Assembly: GCF_041260155.1 (NCBI RefSeq) | Contig: NC_091931.1 | Location: forward strand, 22,047,154-22,111,153 | Length of the DNA stretch: 64,000 nucleotides | Source: Ptychodera flava | Taxonomy: Eukaryota > Hemichordata > Enteropneusta > Ptychoderidae | Reading direction: 5' to 3' | Part shown: positions 36,355 to 54,840 of the stretch, in pieces | How the letters are laid out: each line of letters starts with the position of its first letter | Numbering within the stretch: the stretch's first letter is position 1 | Notes under the pieces: generated by a model | What the model was told of the DNA's origin: nothing | Database searches by the model: none | Seen by the model: the letters and a program-made list of their open reading frames with translations, nothing else | Program-made: the position numbers and the translations under genes

Positions 36355-38135
36355 GACCGCCCTATGTTCCGACACCCCTATGTTCCGACAACTCTATGTT
36401 CCGACATCCCTATGTTCGGACACCCCCAGCTATGGAAAGGTTCTGCAGGAACTAGTTTTCCGGTTGTCAAGTCCTATTTACTGTGTAATAGGTAAATATG
36501 TAAAAAAGTTATAAATGTTACTGTAGACGCCGGTTTGCCGCTGGTTGGTGTTCTCCAATTCAAGAGAGTCATGGTACAATAGACGAAAAATCGTACAAGT
36601 TTGCACCGGAATAAAGATTTGATCCATTCCTGATGATCCATATTTTTATGATCTACTCTTTCGTAAAATAATGGGAGTTGGACCTTGACAAAGCGATTAC
36701 TGTGTCATATTTATTTGCGAAATAAAGACCACACTGCATTTGATTGTATAGTAATACAGTAGAATCCACATATCATCTCAACATGTTCGTGTCATAGGGA
36801 CACCCTTCTCATCCAGATTAGCATTATGAAAAAAAAATGAGAAGCAATTAGGGCCTACTCTTAATCCGTTATTTTATTTTACGGCCAGTTGCATCTGTGA
36901 GCTACTAACTGAAAAGCGGTACTGGTAAGTATCAAGGAAACATTCGTTCAATTAAGATATTTTACCACGATATATGTTGATACGTTGAGAGGTACTGAAA
37001 GGACTCTTGTTTTGTTTTTTCTGTTTTCCCTTTCGATTGCGTTGTGTTATTTTTCGCAGAGGGAGATATTAATTGCAAAAACAATCGTTTTTATCAACAC
37101 AGCCGAACATGCAGTCACTGTTTCTTCAAGTTGCAAGTTCTAGATATGTTTTGCTTTGTTAATAGGGCCCAGTATCAGATCGGGCAATTAATAAAGCACA
37201 TAAACATTTACTGCAAGGATTTTTGAAAGTGTTTTTGAAAATACAGTGTCGGGGAGTATGCAGGGACTTTAAACACGCTCAATTGTTTTGTCATAAAGGA
37301 AGAAAGGAAGAGACTGAATATCACCTGTAAGCTTATGTCAAATATGCATCTATTATACAATCCTTGTAAATGTACGAATATTTTACTTGCGTTTGGGAAG
37401 CTTTACATTGAAATATTATCACGAGAATTACTTGAATGTTCTCCCTGTCTATTGCATGGTTCCCATTTGTTAAATTTAATTAATTTTACGTATAATATCG
37501 TCAAGAATATCTATGCTATCCACATTGACGGGTTGTTCTCAAATAAAAATGGAAGAGCAACGACCAAAATCAAATCCACATCAAAAATCCCAAGAGCAAT
37601 AATACATTTGGAGAAACCAGTCACGAGAAATGTGTGTCTTTAAAAACGTTCAGAACTACAAGCATAGACTCTCGAGAAAAACTACTTTGCTACAAGCAAA
37701 GAAATTTAAAAGTAACTTTTGAACATATATCAATCATGTGTTGAATTAATTTCAGCCTATTTCTGGGTTTGATTTTCACAACGGGCACAATCTGATGCAG
37801 TGGACGTGCATTGTCTGTTTTGAAATCGGTAACAAATTCCACCCTGTTTACATCGTGAAATCCATTTTTTTATTAGCCTAAGTATAATCACCTCTTTTGG
37901 ATGTAAATATCTGAACACTATGGTTTGGGTACAGACCGCTCAGCTCTAATTGAGTATTTTTCTGTACATTTATGTTTTTAAATAGAACTGAAAATACTTA
38001 AATTGAGTAGAAATGTACACCTGCCCTCTAACCATGGACTTTCCGATAGGATTTTACACATTTTGACACTATGTTTCGGAACATATATGGGATGTGTCGC
38101 GTATCGGAACATAGGGTTTTGGGAACATAGGGGTG
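36355..38135. mobile_element. Probable MITE/foldback with CTATGTTCCGACA repeats
   Basis: 36,362-36,422 holds four ~16-bp CTATGTTCCGACACCC units. 38,070-38,135 holds three to four inverted relatives (GGAACATAGG). The interior has no supported coding region; the small frames at 37,044-37,640 lack any domain. Confidence 0.55.
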
Positions 38136-38732
38136 GAAATGGAACTCCTCGAGAGCTGACAACATCTGATTCGACAACAGCCTTGCTCTATCACAATGGG
38201 GCCAGAAATAGTCTTCAATAGCCGCATCATTACAGTTCCTGCAAAAACTCTACCCGTTGCAATGAGCAAATGACTTTCAAAAACCACGTTGTGCCGAACA
38301 CGTATCGCTTGCAATCACCTCCTGTCACCGAAGTGTCGGACGTAAAAGAAGAGTCGGTGTCAAGTATTTTACGCCGTTTACAGGCGGTTGGGTGGCATCC
38401 TAATCAAAGCATCGTGTTTCTGGTGTTTGTTTGTTATGCATTAGCTATTGTTATGATATAATAAGACAACAAACGATGACAATGTATACCTACACGGGAC
38501 ATTCAAAACTCCTCTGCAAGCGCCATGTTGGTCAGAGGTCCGAAGGTCAGCAGGTCAAGTTCACGGAACGCAACATAACACAGTCCCTCTACTCATGCCA
38601 TGGTAGACGGACTGTGAACACACGGAACAGAAAATACGTGTATTTGTCGACGTGAACATTTGTCTTTTTCTCCATGAAGTGAAAATGTTAAATATTTGTG
38701 TCCAAAGTACGACAATAAATCAAACAATCTCT
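38136..38732. other. No gene seen
   Basis: Includes a CACAGTCCCTCTA hairpin near 38,580-38,612, resembling one at 20,987-21,020. Confidence 0.4.
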
Positions 38733-40250
38733 GCGACCGGTCGTGGATCAAATGTCGGAGAAAAATGTAACACTTTACAGCCACGACCCCACGACCGATT
38801 TCGAAGGAAAACCTTTGGAAATATACTTTACTTTCTCTCAGTGTCCATGGCCACGACCCCATGACCGGTTCTGAACGGAAAAACTTCGAAAAATACCTTA
38901 TTTTCTCCCGACATGCATCGCCACGACTCCACGACCGGTCGTGAAGGAAAACTTCGAAAATATGCTTCATTTTCTCTCAGTGTCCATGGCCACGACCCCA
39001 CGACCGGTTCTGAAGGGAAAAACTTCGAAAACTACTTTATTTTCTCCCAACATGCATCGCCACGACCCCACGACCGGTTTCGAAGGAAAAACTTTGAAAA
39101 ACTTAATTTATTTTCTCCCAACATGCATCGCCACGACTCCACGACCGGTCGTGAAGGAAAAACTTTGAAAAACTTCTTTATTTTCTCCCAACATGCATCG
39201 CCACGACCCCACGACCGGTCGTGAAGGAAAAACTTTGAAAATATATTTCATTTCCTGTCCATGTCCATGGCCACGACCCCACGACCGGTGGTGAAGGAAA
39301 AACTTCGAAAAACTACTCTATTTTCTCCCGACATGCGTCGCCACGACTCCACGACCGGTTTCGAAGGAAAAACTTTGAAAAACTAATTTATTTTCTCCCA
39401 ACACGCATCGCCACGACTCCACGACCGGTGGTGAAGGAAAAACTTTGAAAATATATTTCATTTCCTGTCCATGTCCATGGCCACGACCCCACGACCGGTG
39501 GTGAAGGAAAAACTTCGAAAAACTACTTTATTTTTTCTCAGTTTGCATGGCCACGACTCCACGACCAGTCGTCATTGGAAACTTTGAAAAAATACTTTAT
39601 TTTCTCCCGACAACCTTGGCCACGACCCCACGACCAGGGATGAAGGAAAAACTTTGAAAAAATACTTTATTTTCTCCCGAAACAAAATACATTCGTTTCT
39701 CTCAGTTGCATGGCCACGACTCCACAACCGGTCGTGATAGAAAAACTTTGAAAAACTTCTTTATTTTATCCCGACAACCTTGGCCACGACCAAACGACCG
39801 GTGGAAATTGAAAAAAATTGAAAAATACATTCTTTTCTCTCAGTTTGCATGGCCGCGACCCCACGACCGGCCGCGAAAGAGAAAAAAATGAAAAAAAAAC
39901 CTGTTTTCTCTCAGTTTGCATGGCCACGACTCCACGACCGGTCGTAATTGGAAAACTTTAAAAAACTTTATTTTCTCCCGACAACCTTGGCCACGACCCC
40001 ACGACCAGGGATGAAGGAAAACTTTGACAAAATACTTTATTTCCTCCTGACATGCATGGCCACGACCCCACGACAGGTGGTGAAGGAAAAACTTTGAAAA
40101 AACTATTTTCTCTCAGTTTGCATGGCCACGACCCCACGACCAGTGCTGAAGAATAACTTTGAGAAACTACCTTATTAGGCTATGTCCTGACATGCATGGC
40201 CACGACCCCACGACAGGTGTCGAAGGAAAAAATTTGAAAAACACTTTATT
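38733..40250 (-). repeat. ~70-bp palindrome-core satellite, array 2 (inverted)
   Basis: About 20 units of the array-1 satellite in opposite orientation: CCACGACCCCACGACCGGT, then GAAGGAAAAACTTTGAAAA and TTATTTTCTCCC. Spacing is ~70 bp. Units degenerate toward 40,450. Many units have lost the full palindrome (GGTTTC, GGTGGT, CAGGGA variants), so this array looks more diverged than array 1. Confidence 0.9.
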
Positions 40251-40612
40251 TCTATCCATTTGCACAGCAATAACCCCACGAGCTATCGTACGACAAAGGG
40301 ATACAGAGAAGCTCTGCATGTTGTTTAAATATGATTTAGCATATTTTATTTTCTCCCGACATTTATCGCCACGAACCCAAGACGCTAGTGATTTCAAAAC
40401 TTTCAAAAAGTACTTTAGTTCAACCCATGTGCATCGCAACGACCCAAAGATCTATCCATCTCCATCTATCCGTACAACTCCGGGATGCAGAGAAGCTGGA
40501 CATATGAATAAACTTTTTTTTCGGTCAGTATCAATCCCACATCCGGGATTTTTAAACATGATCTCATCACACAAGGCGCATAGCATTGTGCAGCAGTTCA
40601 CGACTGATAACG

Positions 40613-40630
40613 GTCGTACGACTGGTCGTG
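40613..40630. repeat. Inverted match to the HIRAN-gene palindrome
   Basis: GTCGTACGACTGGTCGTG is the reverse complement of 24304-24321 at 17 of 18 positions. It lies outside array 2, as 24304-24321 lies outside array 1. Confidence 0.6.
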
Positions 40631-40650
40631 AAGCGTGCTCATAAAAATCG

Positions 40651-43281
40651 TTGGTTCATTTTGGGCCGGGTATCGAAGCGGCATTGCACAGGAGTGCACG
40701 GTAGGCTTTCTACTGAAGACAGAGGATGAAGACCGTGCAGAGGACATCGTCCTGAACAAGGGTTTCCGGGTTACCCACAGTTGCTAAAAACGCGGACAAA
40801 CGGCCCTTTTCAGGGCCAGCCTATCCTCCAAGAAGAGAACTACCGTTTATTAACAATTTCTTGTTAATCTTTTATTGTCATCCAGGTCGCAATCGATTTT
40901 TGTTTGTTTGTTTGTTTGTTTATTTATGTAAACTTCCAGATACCATTTGGCTTGAGCACCTGTCGAATTTCAATAGCCCCATCCTTGCCTTGCCACTAAC
41001 AGTCTGTAATACAAATCTATTGGCATCAATTGGTTTTTTTACATGACATTTTACTACATGTTGCATATATACAACTTATCGCACCACTCCAAGTGGTTTG
41101 AGTATATTCAATACATTCTGGATGATTAGGTTGTGTTCACAAATACGTCTGGAGGGGGAGAGGTGTTTCTGGAGGGGGAGATTTGAGGGGGGACCTGAAA
41201 AAATAAGCAACATATCAGGAGAGGGGGACTGAAAAGTATTGGTACTGTAAGAAGGGGGGTGCTTGAAAATACAGTGAATGTCAAAGGTACGCAAGTTATT
41301 CATTTTCGGTGTGCCCTCCGGACACTCAGTTTTAAATTAAAGCTACAATATATGTTTAGAGTTCCCTCAGGCCAACCAGTACAGTAAGATTATGTGTTCC
41401 ATGGAAGCATGCACAAAATGAATCTGGCAATAGCAGACCTGTGTTAAAGTAATCGCAATCATACCAATGAATAATCCAATAACACTAGGTCAGAATTCGT
41501 AAAACATAGACACAAAACAGCACAGAACAGACAGTAAATAGATGGTACATAAACAAGGTCAAATTCATGAAAGAAAGATATATAGACCTCTGGCCAAAAG
41601 ACCAAGAATAGGCGATAGGTACAAAGCGGTACCCTCAAAGCAGCTAGATTTGCACAGCATTATGAATGTTGAACATTGGTATGTGCGAAATCCTAAAGGG
41701 ACTTATTGGGGGTCCTCAAATTTTTCATGATTTGAAAGGTGGGGGGGGGGGTCTGAAATTTTATGGAGTGTGTCGGGGGGGGGGGATTGAAAGAAAACGA
41801 GAATCATTTTCACAAATCTTACCCCTTCCTCAAGAAGTGTTTGTGAATGCAGCCGTATAGTTGAAAATCTGGTCAAACATCTGTAATATTAATCTCGCTG
41901 TTAAAACAGTTCACAGAGAGTTGAAGGAAATATATCAAGTTTCATGGATTAACAATGTATGATGACTCAGAGAGGGAACAAAAACTGAGATCATAGAGAC
42001 AATTTAAAATTTGTTTTCTTGTGAGGAGTAATTGATGGATATTAAAAATATAAACTTCTGGAAATTGATGGATGTTTCATATTTCTGGTCCTTCACAAAA
42101 AGGGATTGAGAGGTCAGTTCCAAGGATTCCATTTAATGAGATATTTTTACTCTAACACACAAAACACACTCTCATTCATACAAAATGAAAGGCATATGTA
42201 CAAGATGAAAATTGTACTTTTATTTCACATTGAATAATACTGTGCTAATCATTCATTGGTATAAAGAGAAAAGCACTCTACACTGTAACAGTGCTGGTGA
42301 AAAATTGAAAATGATTTGATTATTAAGATATAAATTTGATAATTTGGTTCACAACTTTACTGTTCACACAGCAGGTTCAATCACTATGTACAAGCATATG
42401 GATAGGTGTCTGTTTAATATTAATTTGAAAGTTACATTAAATTAAGGAGAGATTGAGTTGTATTTTTTTAATCTTGTGAATTACAACATACCGACTCCAA
42501 ACCAATACCAATGAATACCTGGAGATAAAGCATAAGAAAAGGTGAAACAATGCATTCTGTAACAAATAGTCTGTTTACATATCCTACAATGGATGTTTAT
42601 TTACATGACCTATACTGAATATTTGTTTACATTGCAAATGCTTAATTTCCATTGAAATAGCCTATATGACCTACTACATTAAATTTCTATTTACATGACC
42701 TACATACAGTGCAAGTCTAAATTTATATTACATAGCCTACATTGAAATTTCCTAAATATACATTTTTATGATTAAATACCTGAAGCATAATGAAATACTC
42801 AGTACTTAGCTTATCAGCACAGTCTGTACATCATAAGTATGCACTGTTATTGTTGAAATTGAATTCAAATCAAGACTAGAATTGACTTGTCAACAAATGT
42901 AATAATCATTACACATACATACACTGTATTGAAAAAGTATGGTATTAACCATGTTAGCATTCTATAGATAATTAGAATCATACACAGAACCAGAATGCTG
43001 AAAATGTAATCTACAAGTTACAGCTAATGTCCCTTTTAATGTCACCTTCATAAAACATGATGTTTTCTTGTATGGAAAGAGAAGAAAAACATGTTGACAG
43101 GAATAAATTACATCTCAAAACTTTTCTTTTTTTTTTTTTATGGTTCAAATTGTGAATCAAACATTACTTACTGTAAAAATTCTGATAAGAATCAATGTCA
43201 TCAAAACAAATACCTTAAGAAAGAAACAGAGCCTTTTTGTTGATATATCAAAGTGAAGTTTTAGAAATCACCTGAAATTTG
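40651..43281. other. No gene; G-rich dispersed repeats
   Basis: 41,130-41,300 and 41,700-41,860 carry GGAGGGGGAG or G-run words plus CTTGAAAA/CTGAAATT, related to 35,815-35,960. The rest is AT-rich and would include the 3' UTR of the gene starting at 48,612. Confidence 0.45.
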
Positions 43282-48612
<5,331 letters not shown>

Positions 48613-48864
48613 ACCGGCAGTTGTCGTCTGCTACATATCAAAATATCGCAAACGGTGTCGTCATGGTTATTTACAACGTCATTGGCAGTATTGAATTCCA
48701 TAGGGGCAAAGGTCATTTGAGAGACTAATATTCATATTTCGATATACAGGTAAATTTTTTTTTGGCCTGTCAATCAATTTTTTTTCCAAAGGAAAAAGGA
48801 ACTGGATTGGGGAAGGACGAATTATTGACACGTGTTTTTTGCAGTGAGGGTTCATGTTGCTGCA

Positions 48865-48965
48865 CCGATTGGTTGGAACCCAGAAGGGATCTATGGCAAC
48901 GCCCTTCTTATGAATATTAATATATTTAAATGAGCACTCCTTTTATGGCGATCGGGCAGACTGAT
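48865..48965 (-). repeat. 101-bp dispersed repeat, copy 2
   Basis: Exact reverse complement of 23832-23932. It lies about 250 bp upstream of the ATG at 48612, in the same orientation relative to its gene as copy 1 is to the HIRAN gene. A partial relative (TGAGGGTTCATGTTGCT) of its flank occurs at 46,104. Confidence 0.9.
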
Positions 48966-49230
48966 AATGGCATGTCCGCATGTTGTATCGCGCGTCTTCT
49001 CATTGCGCATGATCAAATGTAATTTCGCATTGAATATTCTTATGGTCAAATTCTCGCATTCTTCATTTTAGAATGTCAAATCTTCAGATCCAAGTAATCG
49101 CATTTTGCACCTCATCATGTCATGTCGTGATTACGAATGTCAAGTCTTCATGTCCAAATAATCGCATTTTGCATCTCATCATGGCATGTCGTAATTACGA
49201 AAGGCATGTCGTAATTACAAATGGTATAGC
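48966..49230. repeat. Diverged tandem tail beside copy 2
   Basis: Words such as TCGCATTTTGCATCTCATCA and GGCATGTCGTAATTACGAA repeat two to three times and resemble the 29-bp units at 23,679-23,831. Confidence 0.6.
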
Positions 49231-49286
49231 TTAAGTTTTACAGGGATTCAACGCCATAATATGTATCGTGGACAAAAACGACAATT

Positions 49287-49447
49287 CTCCGCGCTGTGTT
49301 AAATTCATCTCCGCGCTGTGTAAAAAACTCCGCGCTCTGTTTATAGATATATCTCCGCGCTGTGTAAAAAACTCCGCACTGTGTTAAATTTATCTCCGCG
49401 CTGTGTAAAAAGCTCCGCGCTGTGTTAAATTTATCTCCGCGCTGTGT
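49287..49447. repeat. ~20-bp minisatellite CTCCGCGCTGTGT
   Basis: Eight units of CTCCGCGCTGTGT followed alternately by TAAATTTAT or AAAAAA, giving a ~41-bp dimer period. One unit carries CTCTG and one CACTG. Confidence 0.92.
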
Positions 49448-49871
49448 AAGACGTTTTCAAACTTTTCTCAAGGTCTCTTTCGACCATGTTTTTTCAAAAT
49501 CAAGAATAAAAATCAGGGGTCACCATGCAAATTTTATGTAAAGGAAAATGAGGGCAACTTCACACATTGGCTCTACCAAGTTTGTTTAATATTACGATAA
49601 TAAAAGGACCATTGCATTTTTTTGTGTGAAATACATGACGAGACACCGGTGAATCGATAGTGCTTTGACCCTCGTCATGTGATCTGGGTCCCCGGTAAAC
49701 CGGTTTGTTGATTGAGTGGTTCGTCTTAACGATGTTTCGGAAACAAAATTGCGGTTCCTTCATCAGTCGCTCTCTTGTTTTGTATCCCCTCCGCTTGGTT
49801 GTGCGATAAAGTCATCTTCGTCCTCGAAATGGAGAAGCCAGATTCGTTTATTGAGAGAGTTAGCCACTATT

Positions 49872-49997
49872 GACTGGCTCACAGTTACGAGTGGAGTGAT
49901 ACGTACCGGCCGCCGCGTACTATGCATATACCAATTATTATATGCATAGTACGCGGCGGCCGGTACGTATCACTCCACTCGTAACTGTGGACTGGCT
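49872..49997. mobile_element. 110-bp palindromic hAT-type MITE with 8-bp TSD
   Basis: Arms 49880-49930 and 49939-49989 are perfect 51-bp reverse complements with an 8-nt loop. Ends are CACAGTTACG and CGTAACTGTG. The 8-bp word GACTGGCT flanks both sides (49872-49879 and 49990-49997). An 8-bp target duplication and CA...TG ends fit the hAT superfamily. Perfect arms suggest a young insertion. Confidence 0.88.
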
Positions 49998-52900
49998 CTA
50001 TAGTGAGCGATCCGCGGTAGAGTTGACTTTTCAGATCGTCAGATCTTCAGTTCCCATCAGATCCAGACCTCAGATCTCAGATCCTATAACTTCAGACGCA
50101 GATTCGAATTTACAAGCCTTTTACAATACCCGTATTAACAGTATGATTACAATATTTACTACTATATAGTAAAAAGAATTCAGGTTGACCTATTTACGCC
50201 CGGATCTTTTTTTCACCCCGTTCTTCAAGCACAGATCGTAAAGAGAACCTGTTTTGTGGCCACACGTTCTCTTCTCATTCAGGAACACGGTGGTACAGAA
50301 ATATGTTGATAAAAATTCATTATTTTGATAAAAAATGCGATTTTTCAAAATCTCTCGCAAAATCCCGTGTACTCTCGCTTACCCTAACAATTGACGGTGC
50401 CCCCGCGCGAGAAATTATAGTACAGGCAAATATAAACAAACACAATCGCATTTAATGAGGTACATTTTGGTATGTTTCTTGCGGATTATTCTGACATTCA
50501 CCTGGTTCAATTTGTTTGCTTAAATTATCTCCGTGTTTGCGATTAATAATTATAATATCCCGTCTCCGGTGGGGGGGCTCGCGACCGACTTTTTGTTTGT
50601 AAGTGCGCCCGACCGCTATACGTGACCCCCGTCGCTTACCCCTATGTTCTAACAGAACAAATTAAGCACAAACGAAAACCGCTAATTTCAAGTATCTTTA
50701 CGCGTATAATGTCCCGAAACATGTTAATTTACTCCAGCCATACCTTTGTTTACTCGTCCCGTCTTTAAAATTGTGAATGGGTTTGATTTAATGTGAATTA
50801 GCTGCATCAAACGAACACTCCGGACAAGCCGCGAAGTCGCACCCCCCGACGATGTTTCGCCTGTGCAGACAAACATGAACCTGTGACCGAAACGGTATAC
50901 GCTCGTAAAAGAGGCGTAGATTTAGATCAATAGATAGGAATATGAAAGGAGCCATGAACTTTTAAAAATTATAACCTTTATATACAACATGAACTATTCA
51001 ATTAAACTTCCAATTTTAAACGATATTTCGATTTCGCGCGCGTCGCCCAGTCGCAGTCGGTCGCCCAGACGTACAATGAGGTCAACGAACTCCTATGTAT
51101 TTTGCAAGCCGATGAAAGGCGCGCCGTATATCTCCTGGCCTGGGAAAACGTATATTTATGTGCATATCGCGCAAAGTGAGGAGTTTGTGAAAGGATGTTT
51201 GGATAATAATGTCAGAAAGATAAAGTTTTACAATGAGTAGGGATGTAGTGTATTTCTTTCCAAGTATTGCTGTCAAATTGCCGTGATTAAACACATCCAG
51301 TCCGGCCGGGGCTGACACCGGGATGAAGTGGCGAAGGTCGATCATTACACGAAAGGACGTGAAAATGTTCCGATGCGACGTAGTCCGTCCCTTGGTTTAT
51401 TCTCAGTGCATGGAGCATAAGCTTATTATTTACGCGATTGGAAATGTGTGATTTTCAAAATATCCGCAAAAAAGTAATGCGAGATAGTAGTAAGAAAGCT
51501 TTACATGGTATGATCTATCAACGCCAACGCCGGTCTCTGGGGTAAATATTGTCGAGGCCGGCCGGCTAGCGGCTCTCGCTTTGTTCAAAGTTGTGACTTG
51601 GCATCAATGAATGACTTTCCTTCAGGATGTCTATAAAATAAGTCCAAACTATCATTGGATGATATTTTAAAAATAAAGCCCTCCCATATCCCTCGGGTTG
51701 ATTGTCTTCTCTAAAACTTGCGCCATGATTGGCCCTTTCCGAATTTTGTCTCAATTTTATACCACGTGGGGGGAAGTTCATCAACAACAAGGTCTGTGAG
51801 TGGTTCACAAATTGCAACTTTCGTCTCACAAGATTGTCAATCAAACAGTGTGGCGTCCCATAACGTTTTGTCGCCGCACTCCAGGGTGAAAAAGAATCAC
51901 TTTGCGAGCAGACAACGAACATCTAACGCCGCACATCGAGTAAGAAAATCCTATCGAAAGTACTGAATCGTTTTTTTTACTCACCAATCCGAATTTATTC
52001 TACCTTCTTTTCTACACTGAACTAATTTTAATCAACTAACCACATTACCCTACAGCGAAGTTATATTTTGGTTTTATCATACATTTTACACTTTACCAAT
52101 TATCTGTGATGACAAAATGCAGAAAAAAAATGAAATATTCAATCTGCAGCATCAATGACTGATTGCCAATCTGAGACTCAAACTCCAACAAAAATAGTTC
52201 CGGGTCAAAATTGGTAATAGGTATTAACATAAAGGAATGGCATAATGTTTTTGGTATTGCACTGCAGTGCAAATACCGGTAGTACGAGCGGGCTTCGAGG
52301 AAAGTAAACTGTGGTGCATATGTAAAGTATTTTTTCGCTCAGACAAGTTTATAGACCGCGTCTGAGGTCATGACCTTTATCCAACCCAAGAGACGTACGA
52401 GGCACACTAAGCATGCTCAGTAATAACTGGCAACAATTTCAAAAAAGTGATTTGGAGACGAATATGTGCTTGAAGACGTAGGTATTTAGTGAATATCACT
52501 TGGAATTTTGTGTCCTAATTGACTACATGCAAAGTAGAATTAATGATATTAAGCTGAAGTTCAGATCCCGAGGAAAATTTTTAACCTAGTAGAAAGAGCC
52601 GGACTCATTGAACAATCTTCAAAAATTAGCACAATCAAATGGAAGACAAAAGAAATTCAAAGAAAAAATTGAGTATAATGATACTTAACACTAGGACGTA
52701 ATCTAAATTCGGTATTGAATTACTAACTATTCCAAGGCAAAGCACGTTAAATCTGACGCTTCGCTTCTCAATCGTTTTGGTAGCGCAGAAGCTCTTACGC
52801 AACATAATCGGGAACTATTTTACTCACCAGGGTTTTGCGAAGCATCTTGTTAAAATAATAATTTGAATATGTGTACAAGGCAGGTATGAAAATAAATTGC

Positions 52901-53029
52901 CTACATAAACGTTTTTGCTCAGCAAGCTTCAACGAACACGGGTTTACAATTACAGATTACCAAACTTGCTTCTTCCGACCCCTGAATTCCTGATCTAGCC
53001 CGGGATCACTGGCCTCCAAAATATATTAG
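49998..53029. other. No supported gene
   Basis: The stretch 50,500-51,400 is CpG-richer. A frame at 50989-51240(+) has an Arg/Ser-rich start and reads SYVFCKPMKGAPYISWPG; I recognise no family. The frame 51922-51566(-) is also unrecognised. Otherwise nothing. Confidence 0.4.
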
Positions 53030-54417
53030 TTATATTAATGGAGTAGTGTTTTTGGATCTTAAGAAAGCTTTTGATCTGGTTGATCATAGTGTATTGTTAG
53101 AAAAATTATCAATTTACAGGTGTGATGGTAAATCTCTTCTATGGTTTAAATCTTACCTACAAAATCGCATGCAATTGGTTCAATTTAGAAATTTGTACTC
53201 TACAAAGCAACATATTTTGACTGGCGTTCCCCAAGGTAGTATACTTGGGCCTTTATTTTTCATCATTTACATAAATGATTTGCCACTTTATATTGATAAT
53301 AACATTGACATGTACGCAGATGATTCAACCATAACTACCAGTGCAAAATGTATTCAAGAATTGAGACAACTTTGAACTCTGACTTAAATAATGTTCATAA
53401 TTGGTGTAAGAATAATAGAATGGCCATTAATTGTGACAAGACAAAGACAATGATTGTAACAACGCAACAAAGACGTAGACATTTGAATAAACAAACTTTA
53501 GACTGTAATCTTGGTGAAACGGAATTGCAAGCAGTACACTGTGAAAAGATTCTTGGTACGCTTGTCGATGAAAATCTGTCATGGAAGCAGCACTGTGACA
53601 AGATTTTTAAAAAAGTAAATAGTAATATTGCTTTGCTCAAGAGAATAAGACAGTTTTTACCTATGAATATAAGAAAACTTTTTTATAATAGCTATATTTT
53701 ACCACACTTGGATTACTGTTGTCATTTATGGGGAGCATCACCGTTTATGAAAAGGTTGCATAAGATTCAGAAACGTGCTATCAGAGTGATGTGTGATGCA
53801 AGGTATAATGCTTCGACCGAGCATTTTTTTAAAACAATGCATATAATGCCATTACCAGATAGAATAGTTTATAAGAATGTTTGTATGGTTTTTAAATGTT
53901 TAAATAATCTTGCACCGCAATATATGACAAGTCTTTTCACCGAAATTGATCATGAAAGAGTTACAAGATCCAAGATGCAAAAATTGTTAGTGGTTCCTGC
54001 AACAAATAAGGATTTTTATCGAAAAGGCTTTACTGTAAATAGTGCCAATCAGTGGAATAATGTCGATTTAAATATAAGATCTAGTAACTCATTAAGCAGT
54101 TTTAAAACTGCCTACCTGAAAGCTTATTGGGTATAATTTTTTGTGTTTGTAAGTTTTAGTTTTCTTGTTAATTTGTTTTTGTTATCTAGTGTGATTGTGC
54201 ATTTTTTTCCCTCCTGTGTGCAGGTGGTGACTCCTGGCCACTTTTTTCTGTGCATTGTATTGTTCTAGCTTTGTTTGTCATGTTTCATGTTGTTCTGCTT
54301 TGTATCAGTTGGTATGTTCATTTGAGGGCCCTGGGGAAGATAAGCATCTTTACTGAAGCTTACCAGGCTACCCTCGTTAAACAAGGTTTAATAAAATAAA
54401 ATAAATAAAAATAAATA
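53030..54417 (+). mobile_element. 5'-truncated CR1/Jockey-like LINE
   Basis: Starts inside the RT palm (INGVVFLDLKKAFDLVDH), then GVPQGSILGPLFFIIYINDL and MYADDSTI (YADD box). One frame break near 53,350-53,370 leads to the thumb and C-terminal region (LFYNSYILPHLDYCCHLWG, KIQKRAIRVM), with stop at 54134-54136. A short 3' UTR ends GGTTTAATAAAATAAAATAA. The A/T-repeat tail and 5' truncation are typical of target-primed reverse transcription. Clade within the Jockey/CR1/L2 group is not resolved. Confidence 0.9.
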
Positions 54418-54838
54418 TTCCCTCGCCATCAATATTACAAACGATGGTAAAATATGGCCAGTCGATAGCCGGCATTTACATGATCGTCGCGGTCTTGATC
54501 GTTCGATAGCTGGTGTGTTTATCTCTATGTATTGACTATAGAGGGCGCATATCGGCACTGACCCCTGGCGCGCACTTGAGAACGTTCAGGGATCACAAAT
54601 CTACTGATACTGCCTACACACGCACAGGCCAACCCCGGTGGTGGCAGTCCCCGGGTTGGTGGGTACCCATGCGCGTTACCAAATTCACGGAAAAGGGGGT
54701 GTTTTTCTTCAGTCATCTCGGAGATTCTAGGTCCGTGAAATCGAGAAAAAGGGGTACTTTTTCACAGTAACCTCCGAGATTAGGGGTAGTCCTTTCATAA
54801 TCTCCCTAGGACACTAAATCTGGTCTAGTCTCACTCTA
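54418..54838. repeat. Repeat-bearing flank of the ISL2EU element
   Basis: AAAAAGGGG-T-ACTTTTTCACAG near 54,745-54,768 has a close direct relative on the other flank (62,255-62,280), and CTCGGAGATT-like words recur within 54,700-54,780. The transposon may sit inside an older repeat. Confidence 0.5.
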
Positions 54839-54840
54839 TG

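Noticed and set aside
38593-40644. Frames with repeated HDPTTGREGKTLKN peptides (also at 24,991-25,983)
   Set aside because: They are readings of the ~70-bp satellite on either strand. The period is not a multiple of three and the frame changes between units.
50989-51240. 83-codon frame with Arg/Ser-rich start
   Set aside because: Codon use looks plausible but no family, splice signal or repeat support was found, so it is not listed as a gene.
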